A stretch of DNA of 64,000 bases from Trichomonas vaginalis G3 (Eukaryota; Parabasalia; Trichomonadida; Trichomonadidae): positions 4,526,001-4,590,000 of the forward strand of contig NC_067205.1 in the NCBI RefSeq assembly GCF_026262505.1, written 5' to 3'. The translations under genes were made by a program, and so were the position numbers. Below are positions 1 to 10,262 of this stretch, piece by piece. The notes under the pieces are model-generated. The model saw only the letters and a list, made by a program, of their open reading frames with translations. It had not been told where the DNA came from and ran no database searches. The first letter of the stretch is position 1, and each line of letters begins with the position of its first letter.

Positions 1-555
1 GCACCAATAATTGTTCAGTTCCTCATTAAATGTTTGAAATGTTGTTTGTGGTGTTTCACAAAAATTGTTCAATATTTGAACAAAGTATTATTCACAATTC
101 AACAGATATTTAATACTAATTGGGGTCCGTCTGCTAAATTAGTTATTGATGTAGTTGTTTCTGATACTCTATTGACAATTATGTTGAATGGAATTTCTTT
201 CTTCATTTTGTTCTTGTCGAAAGTTGTTGTTTCTATTATAACAACGCTTGGTTTCATGATATGGGTCTATTACGTAAAGAAAGACTCAATTGCTGGTTCA
301 ATTTTGGCTGCAGCTGCTGTTTTCTTCCTTTCTTATATTGTGTCTTCTTTCTTGTTGTCTGCTTTCGATAATATTATTGATATTGTTTTCGTTTGTTACC
401 AATCAGAAAAATCTATCCCTGGATATGAAGCTGGCGATGCTTCTAAGATGGTCAACCAGACAATTACTGATATGAAGGGTGCTCACGAGAATGCCAATAC
501 AAGCAGCAAAGTTTCAGCTGAAAAATTGGAAGATGAAAATGAAATGAAAGAATAA
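1..555 (+). CDS. SLC44/CTL choline-transporter-like protein, C-terminal part (5' end outside window)
   Basis: The reading frame is open from base 1, so the gene begins upstream of the window and only the last 184 residues are seen. The segment KCCLWCFTKIVQYLNK followed by NTNWGPSAK is the cysteine-rich signature that precedes the last membrane helices in SLC44 (choline transporter-like) proteins. Three hydrophobic helices follow, roughly residues 55-125 of the visible part, and then FVCYQSEKSIPGY, which corresponds to the conserved cytosolic 'FLCF.ED' end of the family. The tail is acidic and hydrophilic. The family moves choline or related amines across the plasma or organelle membrane; that role here is inferred from the family. 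The stop is TAA. Confidence 0.75.
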   Translation, partial: APIIVQFLIKCLKCCLWCFTKIVQYLNKVLFTIQQIFNTNWGPSAKLVIDVVVSDTLLTIMLNGISFFILFLSKVVVSIITTLGFMIWVYYVKKDSIAGSILAAAAVFFLSYIVSSFLLSAFDNIIDIVFVCYQSEKSIPGYEAGDASKMVNQTITDMKGAHENANTSSKVSAEKLEDENEMKE

Positions 556-1200
556 GTGAATAATGTTTGTTATAAAAAATATATTGATTTTTATTCCATT
601 TTACAAAACAATTTTTTTAGAACTGATCTAAAATCAGTAGAAATAGTCATTAATTGATATAATGATTATGATGAGACATCTAAATATGTGAGCTCTAATC
701 AAATTAAATTTGATACATTATTAATATGCAGATCACATGATTTCAAGATAAAATTATGATATCGTTGATTATTTTCTAGATATTTAGTATTGTTTTTAAA
801 CATGAGAAGTAAATCGTTAAGTTGATACAGATATAATGCTACTAATATATGTTGATATATTTATAATTATATAATCCATTTAATCAAAAACTATGGTTGG
901 TTTAAAACTTTGGAAAATAAACTTCTTTTATATATCATTAAAAAAATTATTATTTGATTCTGCTGTATAATTGATAAATTTTTGGAATAAATCATAGAAT
1001 AACAAAAATAAAAAGCATTTATCGATTTAGAATAGAATAAAATGGCTTTATTTCTATATTTATTTTGAATTTTCAGAAAAATCACCATAATTTTAATTAC
1101 AAAAAAATCGAGAATTGTTAAAAACGTTATCATTTTCTTGACAAATTGTTCAGTCATTTTTTAAATTAGAAAAAATTTGGAATAATCCACTAAAGGAGGC
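556..1200. other. Intergenic, nothing recognised
   Basis: Very AT-rich sequence between the transporter gene and the decayed gene. Only short open frames without coding character are seen on either strand. Confidence 0.6.
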
Positions 1201-1745
1201 TTCATTCTAGATGTCCAAGACAATTGCTACACCTCAAGAAAACATCGAAATTTTTAAATATCAATATCGATTTTCATCAATCACTTAATATCGACTGTTT
1301 ACAGTTAATTCCATCGCGCATTATCAAATTATAGTATATTTGAACACACAAAATATAGTATTTAAAATTTATCGAAATTTCAAGAAATTTAACAATATTC
1401 CAACTTTCATACACAAATATTATTACCAAAATCTTATTGTAAAAAGAAATGATTAACATAATCTAAGATCTAACGATTTTTTTACCCAATCCTAAAAATC
1501 TTTTTAATTACCGATCATTATTTGGGCATATTTTATATGCAGATGTAGAAAGAGAAACAAGCAAAGCGATGCTTAAACAAATTCCTGAAGATGGCCAAAT
1601 CAATAAACAATTTACTTTCTTAACATCGAATTTTGCTCCTTTTGAGCGATATTTTTCGTTTGATTTCCATACTATTACTATGCTTCACATGTCAAGCATA
1701 TTGGATACAATTTTGGTTGTTATCTTTCCTTTTGTGATTGAGTAA
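1201..1745 (+). pseudogene. Decayed host gene of unknown family
   Basis: At 1201 the sequence TTCATTCTAG stands directly before an ATG at 1211. This is a good match to the trichomonad initiator element TCA(Y)(T/A). The ATG opens a frame of only 25 codons (starting MSKTIATPQENIEIFKYQYR). Farther on, 1467-1745 is open for 92 codons with protein-like composition (for example ADVERETSKAMLKQIPEDG) but has no ATG at its beginning. The two pieces probably belong to one old gene whose middle has decayed. The product is not recognised. The alternative is that both stretches are chance open frames; the promoter-like start argues against that for the first one. Confidence 0.35.
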
Positions 1746-2058
1746 CCAAAATACTGGGAGAAGAATCATGTGGTAAAGAATATTATTAAAACGGACAGCA
1801 ACTATCTATTATATGTTCTTAATTTTGATAAATATATTTGTTATCAAAATATGAGAATTTGCATAAATATATTCAATAGCCCATCATTAAAATGCTCCAA
1901 AATAATTGAAAACATGAGAAATATTATCTTTCCTCCATATTGAATAAAATTTTGTTTAAAATCAAGATTAAAGTCATCGGTTGTCAAATAGTCATGGTTT
2001 ATTCAAGATTTTATTAGTTTGTCACGCTAATTTTATTCATTTTTATCTAAGTTTCTGT

Positions 2059-2071
2059 TCACCTTATTCGG
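2059..2071 (+). promoter_or_regulatory. Initiator-like element of the ankyrin gene
   Basis: TCACCTTATTCGG lies 5 nt before the ATG at 2077. It resembles the trichomonad initiator (TCA, with transcription starting on the A, within about 20 nt of the ATG). It supports choosing the ATG at 2077 over the longer open frame that begins at a TTG. Confidence 0.45.
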
Positions 2072-2076
2072 AATTC

Positions 2077-3063
2077 ATGACAGAAAGTTTTCTGAACGAA
2101 ATAATGAATCACACTGTTACGAAGAAGTACTCAAAGCAGGATATAATGCACATTTTGGATAACTCCGTTCTAAATTTCGATCAAGCAACTTTATTGATTT
2201 ACGAAGTATCCGAAACATTTAGTCAAGCAGATATTTTCAATTTGTTGAAGCATATTTCTATTAATTTCAACAGCAAGTTCGAAGCATTACAAAGTTTTCT
2301 AGTTTTATTAAGCATTAAACTAGAAATTCCGTTCTTTAAAGACTTATCAACATATTTGCAAGATAACATGAATGCAAAATCCCAAGTCGCTTCTGCAATT
2401 CAAGAAAAAATTAATCTCCTTACAAATCAAAACAACGCTATCTTATCACAAATTTCAGTACAACTTAACTCTCTTAAGAATGCAACAGTATCTGCTGAAC
2501 CAAAAGAACAAAAACCACAACCTACCAAGATTTCAAATGAAAATATCAAACAACTCATGCAATATGAGAAGGATAAATCTCATTACGCTTATATATACAA
2601 AATTTTAGAGAAGAGTGCCAGCGAAAATGATAAAGAAGCTCTGAAATTTTCTATTGATTCGAAATACGCTGAAATCACCGATGATTTCCTGGATAACATG
2701 CTTCTGAAGGCAGCAGACCTAAATAACTTACAATTAGCGAGATATCTCGTTGAACTTGGAATGGATCCAAACGTTACAAACAGAGGATCATTAACACCTC
2801 TTCACTACTTCTGTAGAAATGGAAATCTAGAAGCGGCAAAGTTTTTCTGTAGTCTCAAAGGAATAAACGTAAATGCAAAACATTATCAAGGGTGGACTCC
2901 TTTGCACTACGCTTGCTTTGAATCAAATATCCCACTGGTTGAGTTCCTTGTCACTGTTGATGGTTTAAGAATCAATGAAACAGATAATTACGGAAATACT
3001 CCATACCAAAGTCCAACATCCCCTAAAGTAAAAGAAATCCTTTCTTCAAAGGGAGGAAAATAA
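2077..3063 (+). CDS. Ankyrin-repeat protein
   Basis: The protein has 328 residues from the ATG at 2077. The N-terminal ~150 residues (MTESFLNEIMNHTV...) form a mostly helical domain that commonly precedes ankyrin repeats in the very large trichomonad ankyrin family. A lysine-rich and glutamine-rich linker follows. The last ~115 residues hold about three ankyrin repeats, with the hallmarks TPLHYFCRNGNLEAAKFF and TPLHYACFESNIPLVEFL, plus a partial last repeat (DNYGNTPYQSP). The role is probably protein-protein binding in the cytoplasm; no enzymatic domain is seen. The stop is followed at once by A residues, so TAA plus A gives the TAAA polyadenylation-type signal. It converges with the glycine-rich gene downstream, 164 bp away. 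Confidence 0.85.
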   Translation: MTESFLNEIMNHTVTKKYSKQDIMHILDNSVLNFDQATLLIYEVSETFSQADIFNLLKHISINFNSKFEALQSFLVLLSIKLEIPFFKDLSTYLQDNMNAKSQVASAIQEKINLLTNQNNAILSQISVQLNSLKNATVSAEPKEQKPQPTKISNENIKQLMQYEKDKSHYAYIYKILEKSASENDKEALKFSIDSKYAEITDDFLDNMLLKAADLNNLQLARYLVELGMDPNVTNRGSLTPLHYFCRNGNLEAAKFFCSLKGINVNAKHYQGWTPLHYACFESNIPLVEFLVTVDGLRINETDNYGNTPYQSPTSPKVKEILSSKGGK

Positions 3064-3227
3064 AAAATTATAAAAATAAATAGTTTAGTTTTGAATTTTA
3101 TTTTTGATATTTTTTTTTTCTTAAAAGAATAGAAGTAATGTTTACTCTCAAATGATTTGCGCATATTTGTGAATCTAATGAGATATGATTAAAAAAAATT
3201 ACAAATTATCAAAAAACTATAGTTTAT

Positions 3228-4157
3228 TCATAAATGCTTCAAAATGCATGTCAAAACAGAAAATGGAGAAAAGCCATGTCTCTTGACATAATCATTTGAA
3301 GATGCAGACAACAAGGTAATTATTGCATATCCATCACCTGAGTTTTTACCTTCAGCAAGGTTTCCATTAGAAATCTCGATATCTTTGATTTCGCTAATTT
3401 CTGATGGTCTATTTTCTGAATAAAAAAATCCAGAGCCACCGGCGCCAGAAGCTCCGTCCTTTTCTCCGCAGCCTCCATCAAATAACCCACCACCGGATCC
3501 TCCATGAATTCCTATGCGATGAAATTCACACCCACTCCCAAATGATCCATTTAGATATCCATGCCCCCCTCCTAGTTGAGTCCCTCCTTCTATATCTGTT
3601 TCACCACCTTTTCTTCCTTTTTCCCCACCTCCAAAACCACCTTGCAGCTCTACATATTCATGAAGTTTTTTCGAATCGATATAATCAGGAACTTCGCTTT
3701 TAAAATAACCTCCTTGTGCCCCTCCACCACCCGCAATCAGAAATCGTGTGCCGAGATCGTTTTCTGACATTCTGAAGTCAGTTCCCCCACCCCCAGGACC
3801 CAATTTGAATCCACACCCTCCGCCATTGAACGAAGCTTCACTTTGTCCATCGTCAGTCCATTTTCCTTGAGAACCAATAAAGAGATATAAAGGAATTGTT
3901 TTGGTAATGGTGATTTCTGCAGACCCGTAACCGCCTAATCCTCCTTTTTGAGAGCCACTATCTTGAGATCCTTGAGCTCCAAAGACTTCAAATAAATAAT
4001 GACCAACTTTAAGCTTGATTTCGAATCCTGAACAGTTTTGTTTATTAGTGCATGGATAACGAAATGTAACTGAAGTAGAATTAATTTGGGTATTTTCATC
4101 ATCAACATTTTCATTATTTATAATAGAATACTGTCCAAAATTAAAATGAGTTGCCAT
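3228..4157 (-). CDS. Glycine-rich surface-type protein
   Basis: A protein of 309 residues starting MATHFNFGQYSIINN. After ~30 residues comes FRYPCTNKQNCSGFEIKLKVG, then a glycine-rich body with blocks such as GAQGSQDSGSQKGGLGGYG, LGPGGGGTDFRM and LIAGGGGAQGGY, ending near GDGYAIITLL. This layout matches the glycine-rich fold of Pfam Gly_rich type (also in the ALK/LTK extracellular region), which is heavily expanded in trichomonads. No signal peptide or membrane helix is obvious, so the location is uncertain. The gene is divergent from the beta-helix gene at 5007. Confidence 0.75.
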   Translation of the reverse strand: MATHFNFGQYSIINNENVDDENTQINSTSVTFRYPCTNKQNCSGFEIKLKVGHYLFEVFGAQGSQDSGSQKGGLGGYGSAEITITKTIPLYLFIGSQGKWTDDGQSEASFNGGGCGFKLGPGGGGTDFRMSENDLGTRFLIAGGGGAQGGYFKSEVPDYIDSKKLHEYVELQGGFGGGEKGRKGGETDIEGGTQLGGGHGYLNGSFGSGCEFHRIGIHGGSGGGLFDGGCGEKDGASGAGGSGFFYSENRPSEISEIKDIEISNGNLAEGKNSGDGYAIITLLSASSNDYVKRHGFSPFSVLTCILKHL

Positions 4158-5006
4158 TTTTTAATTAAAGAATATAGATATCCTTCGCAAAAGTATATGA
4201 AACACTAATGAAAAAGGACCATTTGAATTGGAATGGAAATTCCTTATTCAGTCCCTTATATTTTTAAAGACTTGAAAATTCTTTAAAGTCGTCTTGTCAG
4301 AAATAAAAAGAAGGTTAATTTTTTTGATAAAAAAAAATTCTATAGATTTTTAATGATAAACAGGGGAATTATTTCCTTATATAACGCAAAGAAGAACTTT
4401 AATGAATATAAGATTTTTTGCAAGGTTAATTATCGTCTGTGTGACCAAGTAAAAACTATCGTCAAACCCAAAGCATGCGTTAGTACACATAAATAACTAT
4501 ATTATTATTATTTATAGAATTTCGATGACAAGAATAGTCCAATAATTCGATTCAAGATAAAGCCGATAACAATTTATGCTTTCAATTTTAGAATTGAATT
4601 GAAATTATACCTCGGTCCCTTCATAAAATTAATTAATTCAAATGTTAACGAGGATAAAAATTTGACCATTATAATTAATACTGTATTTGCATCTGGAATC
4701 CATCGAACCAATATCAATTTTTTTTGAATGCATTTTCAATTTTGGTAAATTTCATTTATTAATATTAAATGAAATCTATCTAAAATTATTATTTATATTC
4801 TAATAAATTCAATTTTGAGAAGGTGCTTGATAAACGACATATTATATTGCAGCTATCATTGAATTGTAAATTGATAAATTATATAATTATAAATAATCTA
4901 TTCAAATTTATATAAAAACCGTACGCTCTCTCAAAAATAATAATTCAATATCGACTTTTTGATCGTAATACTATTAAGTATTCATTTTTGAATATGAACA
5001 CATTTA
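4158..5006. other. Divergent intergenic region with one initiator-like site
   Basis: 850 bp between divergent genes. At 4982-4989, TCATTTTT fits the trichomonad initiator and serves the gene starting at 5007. On the minus strand a TCATTAG motif lies about 40 nt before the glycine-rich gene. Nothing else is recognised. Confidence 0.4.
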
Positions 5007-5996
5007 ATGATTGTTTTTTTGATAATCCAAAGTATAGCAATTAGCTATAATTGGAAATTATTCTCTAGTGATTACAGAAGTAAAATAAAACTTGAATGGC
5101 ACGAGTTTTACGAAGAAAGAAATAATAGTTTTTATAATGGCAATATTGCAGGCAACCAAAGATACTACATTCTTGATATTGTATCAGCAAATAGTAATCG
5201 AAGGTTTCTTTCATATGAGTCAAGAAGTGGATCTTCCGTTTTTTGTAATAATTCTTATAATGGTCAAGGATGCAATATATATATTGTAAAAGGTAATATT
5301 GTTCAGAAAAGAGTTTGTTCATTTCACTGCTCAGCTTCCGGTTACGGTCAGCATTGCTGGATTAAGAACCAATATACTGAATTAGAGAAGAACTATAATA
5401 TCGAATCATCATATACACATTTCGGCAATTCAAGGAAAGGGGCACCAATCTGCCATTCTTACGGTGAAGTTATTATTAAAATGGTTAATATTTCATATTG
5501 TATGATACATGAGACTTCAGGATTATGGTTAGAGGATATGCAATATAATGGAAATGTAACTTATACATTATTTTCATCTAATAATGCGAGAGATGATTTT
5601 TGCCTCAAATTGAGTCATTCATCAAGTTATAAAATAATATGTTGTCAAATTATTAATAACTCTGTTTCTACATATTTAATTTCAGCTAATAGAGGAACTT
5701 TTACATTTATTAATTGCACAATTATCAAGAACAATGCAACCGAAATATTATATATAGCTCGTACTGGAGATTTTAAATTTTTCAACTGCACGATTGATTG
5801 CAATGTTCCTTCTCGATTCATACATTCAGATGATAAATTAGACTCTTTTTCATTTGAAAACGAATTAATCCATATTGGAACAGAAGGATGTTATCCAAAA
5901 TTTAGTTTGAAATATCAAAAAACCAGACAAATTGATTTAACGAGGTCATTACTTAAAAATCCAGGTAGTAAGAGTCATTCTTTATTTAGAAAATAA
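5007..5996 (+). CDS. Secreted-type parallel beta-helix-like repeat protein, family member 1
   Basis: 329 residues. The first ~15 residues (MIVFLIIQSIAIS) are hydrophobic and look like a signal peptide. The body consists of short beta-strand turns rich in Asn, Ser, Cys and Tyr, such as CNIYIVKGNIVQKRVCSF, FTFINCTIIKNNATEILYI and FKFFNCTIDCN. This is the spacing of a right-handed parallel beta-helix, as in the Pmp-like and related surface families that are large in Trichomonas. The C-terminus lacks a clear membrane helix. It is clearly paralogous to the genes at 6261 and 11391. Function is unknown; surface exposure is inferred. Confidence 0.65.
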   Translation: MIVFLIIQSIAISYNWKLFSSDYRSKIKLEWHEFYEERNNSFYNGNIAGNQRYYILDIVSANSNRRFLSYESRSGSSVFCNNSYNGQGCNIYIVKGNIVQKRVCSFHCSASGYGQHCWIKNQYTELEKNYNIESSYTHFGNSRKGAPICHSYGEVIIKMVNISYCMIHETSGLWLEDMQYNGNVTYTLFSSNNARDDFCLKLSHSSSYKIICCQIINNSVSTYLISANRGTFTFINCTIIKNNATEILYIARTGDFKFFNCTIDCNVPSRFIHSDDKLDSFSFENELIHIGTEGCYPKFSLKYQKTRQIDLTRSLLKNPGSKSHSLFRK

Positions 5997-6260
5997 GCAT
6001 TATTGTATTTTCATATTACGCTTTCTTCTTTTCAAATATAATATAAAATCATATTGTTCATATCATGTAAATTATTCATTATAAACTAATAAAAAGTGAC
6101 AAAACCATCATTTTCTGATCAGAATATCGATCTTAAATAACTTTTCAAAATCTTGTATTGTGGTTTGCAAAATAGATATTTAAAATATGATCTTAATTGA
6201 AATTCCTTAAATCAAATTTCCATGATAAAGACAACCTATCTTTGAATACCAAAATTAAAT

Positions 6261-7205
6261 ATGATAAATCGAAAAAATTCCGATTGGAGTGAATTCTATG
6301 ATGATAACAATTACAGCTACTATAATGGTACAATTGATTACAATACAAGTTATTATATTTTCAATGCTGTCTTTTCAAAATTTCATGATATAGTGCTTCT
6401 CCTTCATTCGAGCTCATCATCATCAAATATCCTTATTGAATCTACTCTATTCCATACGAATGAAGCTGCGGGTCTCGGCTGTAACATTCATTCATCCGGT
6501 CTCGGAAGTATCATACAGAAAAGAATTTGCGCATATAATTGCACAAATAAAGGAATTGGTCAGCATTGCTATATTCTAAATTGGGATTCTTCTATATCGA
6601 AAAACTATAATATTGAGTCATCATATCTGAATTTAGGAAATTCGATAGGACAAAGTACAATATACCATGGATCAGGTGAAATTATTATAAAGAGAATTAA
6701 TATTTCATGTAGTAAAACAGATTCTGGATCAGTAATTCAACTCGGTCAAACTAATTATGAAGGTAATATCACATTTTCTATTTTGAATAGAAATACAGCT
6801 TCATATCAACACTGCCTTCGTTTAAATAGTAATAAACCATATTCAATAATTAACTGTGATATAAAAAATAATACAGTTCTTAATCAATTTATATTTGCAG
6901 AATCTGGAGAATTTACCTTCAAAGATTGCATTATCATAAAGAATAATGCAGTAAATACTTTTTATGGAGTTGAATCTAGTAAATCCATATTAATTCATTG
7001 TTATTTGGAAATAAATGGGACATTTGAATTTGTTGAAATTGAGAGTCTCTCAGCAAGCTCTTTTGAAAATGAATTATACTTCTTTAAAACAGCAGAGTGC
7101 AATGTTGAAAAAGATTTATTGGAAATGAATTTGCATTCTAAGCTCATATCTTTGTTTAAATTAATGTTATGTAAATTAAATTTGATTCCTACGCTCCTTA
7201 AATAA
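6261..7205 (+). CDS. Beta-helix-like repeat protein, family member 2 (lacks a signal peptide)
   Basis: 314 residues, a tandem paralogue of the gene at 5007. Shared blocks include NSDWSEFYDDNNYSYYNGTI versus LEWHEFYEERNNSFYNGNI, IIQKRICAYNCTNKGIGQHC versus IVQKRVCSFHCSASGYGQHC, and KNYNIESSY in both. The ATG at 6261 places the conserved SEFYD motif only 12 residues from the start, so the hydrophobic leader of the neighbour is missing here. Either the true start is lost or the copy has decayed at its 5' end. The end is KLNLIPTLLK, without a membrane anchor. Confidence 0.6.
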   Translation: MINRKNSDWSEFYDDNNYSYYNGTIDYNTSYYIFNAVFSKFHDIVLLLHSSSSSSNILIESTLFHTNEAAGLGCNIHSSGLGSIIQKRICAYNCTNKGIGQHCYILNWDSSISKNYNIESSYLNLGNSIGQSTIYHGSGEIIIKRINISCSKTDSGSVIQLGQTNYEGNITFSILNRNTASYQHCLRLNSNKPYSIINCDIKNNTVLNQFIFAESGEFTFKDCIIIKNNAVNTFYGVESSKSILIHCYLEINGTFEFVEIESLSASSFENELYFFKTAECNVEKDLLEMNLHSKLISLFKLMLCKLNLIPTLLK

Positions 7206-7861
7206 ATATTTTCAATTAATACGAAGATTTGCAAAAATACTGATGAAACTTAAGAGGATTGTATTGTAGCTACCTATTCTACAATTCTTGATTGAATATG
7301 GTATAAAATCAATCCAATTTCCATTATTTGGAACCATTGAATTTTGTATATCTAAAAAGTGACAAAATAATCTTAAGGCTCCAGTCCCACCCTTTCAATT
7401 TTTAAAATTGAATATATCCGTCAATAAGAGTTTTCATGACTTATAATTAAAGATATTATATTAGTGTAATATAAGCTATCATATTATATTATGACGTAGG
7501 GTGTAGCATTGCTAGAACGTTATTTGTAAATTTCACTATTATCAACTTTGAACGATATAATTCATCCTATAAACAAAAGGACTCTGTCATGTTGTAGGAT
7601 ATTAGTATAGTATATTATTTATATTAGTAAACATGACTTTTACTTTTCCCTGATTGAGTTATTTTTTTAACAAAGAAAAATGAAAAAGTTACTTTTTGAC
7701 AAAATCTAATAATAAGTGATCCATAATTTTATTATTAATAAACATGTTACTACATATTCTTTAGATATATCTAAACATTGAATAGCATTAGCTTCTTTCG
7801 ATTTTTATCAAAGTATATAAAATTACCACCTGAAAAAAATTGACATATTTTGACAAAGAAG

Positions 7862-7896
7862 AAAAAACTTTTAGTTCCGCTCTGTCACTTTGTTAG
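7862..7896 (+). repeat. 35-bp subterminal repeat, copy 1
   Basis: AAAAAACTTTTAGTTCCGCT... (35 bp) is identical to 8177-8211 in direct orientation. A diverged inverted copy lies at about 10228-10262, at a similar distance (about 480 bp) from the right end as this copy from the left end. Confidence 0.7.
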
Positions 7897-8176
7897 CATG
7901 CTAGTGATGTTTATTATTATATCTTAGTTTAATTTTATATATAAATGAGGAATGAGGAATTAGATTCGCAATACCATCACGAAAATAGCATTTTTAAAAG
8001 CTTGTAATTCTATATGAGATAAATAGACATGAAAAGTAAAATCTGATATGAATATAATTTAATATGAACTATTATATTATAGTTGAGATTGTTTGTCAAA
8101 ACGGTTTTTTGACAAGTGAGTATTCAATTTTTCAAAAGTATATTCAAAAAATTGAATGATATCTCAACGTATAAGG

Positions 8177-8211
8177 AAAAAACTTTTAGTTCCGCTCTGT
8201 CACTTTGTTAG
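8177..8211 (+). repeat. 35-bp subterminal repeat, copy 2
   Basis: Perfect direct copy of 7862-7896, 315 bp away. The intervening sequence holds nothing else recognised. Confidence 0.7.
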
Positions 8212-9015
8212 AAAAATTATATAGTTTCTATCGACACTATCAGTATACCCAGCTGTGAAAGGTATATTGAGGAATTAGGTTTGCAAGATTGTAATTTTTG
8301 TTATTTTTTTCCAAATTGAGAGGATTTTTGACGATAGAGCTGGACTATTTTTGAACAACAATTTCATTACCTTATGCTTTATAAAAATTTGAACAAATTT
8401 TATGGCGTAATAGTATAAGTTATAATTTATTAATTTCAAAAAGAAATGACCAAAAAATTCCTTTCCAATATGTTGAATCAAATCGATTTTATAAATAAAA
8501 TTTAAACCTTAAACTCGATTTTTATAAAAGTGACATTTTTTAACTTTCAATAACTTAATCCCATGGTAAGAAGCTAATCTAATCATAAAAAATGTTATAA
8601 TTAACCACATGTTTATTCATTTATGATATCATTATGCTTCAAAATCTATAATTCTAAAATTCAAATTATCAATTATCAAAAAATCTTTATTTGTCATATA
8701 TCAAATTGAAAAGTTAACATAAATCATCTTTCAAACTATAATATAGTTAAATTAGAAAATTTCGAAATCAGATATTATTTAAATTTCTGACATGGTGGAT
8801 GTATACACAATCTAATGGTATATTTTTGCTCCTCATTATCCACTCGTTCTAACTATATACAACAATCATATGGAACTAGAGCCTTAAATGAGGATAACAA
8901 ATGCATAATAGCATTTCCATTGCTTAAACTCGCATTACTTACATAACAATATCATACTTATATATAAAACAGCACAAAACAGCTTCTTGTTTGATTGAAT
9001 TTAAATTAAATAAAA

Positions 9016-9651
9016 ATGATCCTTGATCGAAAATATAGGAACGATGGAATATATACATTATTTGATTTTCGTTCTTACCAACTTGTTTTTGAACACAACT
9101 TTTCAGCTTCAACAAATTGTTTTCGTGATATTGATGAAGCGAAAAATGCTAACACAGTTGGAAAGCTCTCGATATTATATGACCTCAATAATCCCAAATA
9201 CATAATGAAAGATAGTTTTCGGCATTTTATAATTGAGTATCCTGAGTTGAAATATATCAATGCATGGAAACAGAAATATTCACCTACAGAAGAATGGGAA
9301 GTCCCAAATCGATATGCAGCAACTGGATTTGTTGCACAAATCACAGAAATTAAAATGGATGAATGGGGTGGACTTGTCCGTACTCACATACCAGATGGTA
9401 CTGTAAATGCAGTTTGTAATTATCTTGATGGAAATCCAGGAAGAAATACTTGGTTCTTTAGCATCGGTATGTTATGCAATGCTCCTTCAGATCGCAAATA
9501 TGTAGCTTTGCCTGCAAGTAATGTAACAGGTGTCAAACGAGTAAGTCTTTGGAGTGCTATAAAAGATTATTCAATTAAATATTCATGTATATGCTCTATA
9601 TATAATACATTTTCTTTTGAATACTTAACATTAATATTTATTTGTGCATAA
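9016..9651 (+). CDS. Member of a small uncharacterised family, carried inside a transposon-like element
   Basis: 211 residues. It is related to the minus-strand remnant at 22667-23311: both contain a (F/L)xxYPE motif, a central Asn/Asp-Trp-Gly-Gly-Leu (EWGGLVRTH here, NWGGLSLSK there), a W(F/H)(F/Y)SIG motif and a final V(S/A)L(W/Y). The family is not one I can name. The last ~30 residues after VSLW are hydrophobic and not shared, so the end may have been altered. The gene sits midway between the inverted arms of the 7373-10735 element, which suggests capture by it. Confidence 0.55.
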   Translation: MILDRKYRNDGIYTLFDFRSYQLVFEHNFSASTNCFRDIDEAKNANTVGKLSILYDLNNPKYIMKDSFRHFIIEYPELKYINAWKQKYSPTEEWEVPNRYAATGFVAQITEIKMDEWGGLVRTHIPDGTVNAVCNYLDGNPGRNTWFFSIGMLCNAPSDRKYVALPASNVTGVKRVSLWSAIKDYSIKYSCICSIYNTFSFEYLTLIFICA

Positions 9652-9906
9652 AAAAATTATTAAAAAATAATAAATGAATGTGCTCAGAACAGTATTTGAA
9701 TTAAATCTTATTATATATAATTATAGATCCGTATTTTTCTCCCTGATCGACTCAAAAATGGTTTTTTATAAGGGTCTTGCAAATCTAATTCTTCTTTTAT
9801 ATATTTTTTGGAAACAAACTCACTAGAGAGAGGGTCAAAGTTGCTATTTGTCACTTTTCCACAAGAATATAATGGGGAAAAAGTTATCATATAGTTGATC
9901 TCATTC

Positions 9907-9995
9907 ACTGAGGTGAGAGATGCATGTAGTGTAATGTGATAAAGAGTGGGATTGCTGCTCTAAGTCCTAGGTTCGAGACACATTGGCTTCATTTT
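9907..9995 (+). other. tRNA-like sequence, probably degenerate
   Basis: TAGTGTAATG resembles a tRNA D-arm/A box, and CCTAGGTTCGAGAC, about 40 nt later, resembles the T arm/B box. A T-run follows (TTTTTCTCTTTTTT), as at RNA polymerase III genes. The T stem does not pair properly and the acceptor stem cannot be closed, so this is not a working tRNA. It may be a tRNA relic or a SINE-like head. Confidence 0.2.
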
Positions 9996-10227
9996 TCTCT
10001 TTTTTATTGACGTAAACTATTCAATTTTTGTGTTCTCCATTCAAATTTCAGAATTTTTTTGCAGATTTCACGCTACATTCGAAGTTACCTTTTGTAACAA
10101 CCACCACTGCCTACGAAAGACGAAAGTGTGTCACGATTTCACCCGGAAATCCGACGGTTGTTTAAGAGTATGCACTTTTGTCACCTACTCCAAACTCACT
10201 ATATCAAAATAACCTTTAGTTGCAATC

Positions 10228-10262
10228 TAACAATTTGTTGAAGGGGAACTGAGAGTTTTTTC
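10228..10262 (-). repeat. 35-bp subterminal repeat, inverted diverged copy
   Basis: Read on the minus strand it begins AAAAAACTCTCAGTTCC and ends TTGTTAG, like the copies at 7862 and 8177. It marks the right inverted arm of the element. Confidence 0.5.

Noticed and set aside
9711-9908. 65-codon minus-strand frame in the 7.4-10.7-kb element
   Set aside because: AT-driven composition, no start context, not shared with the related gene at 22667.
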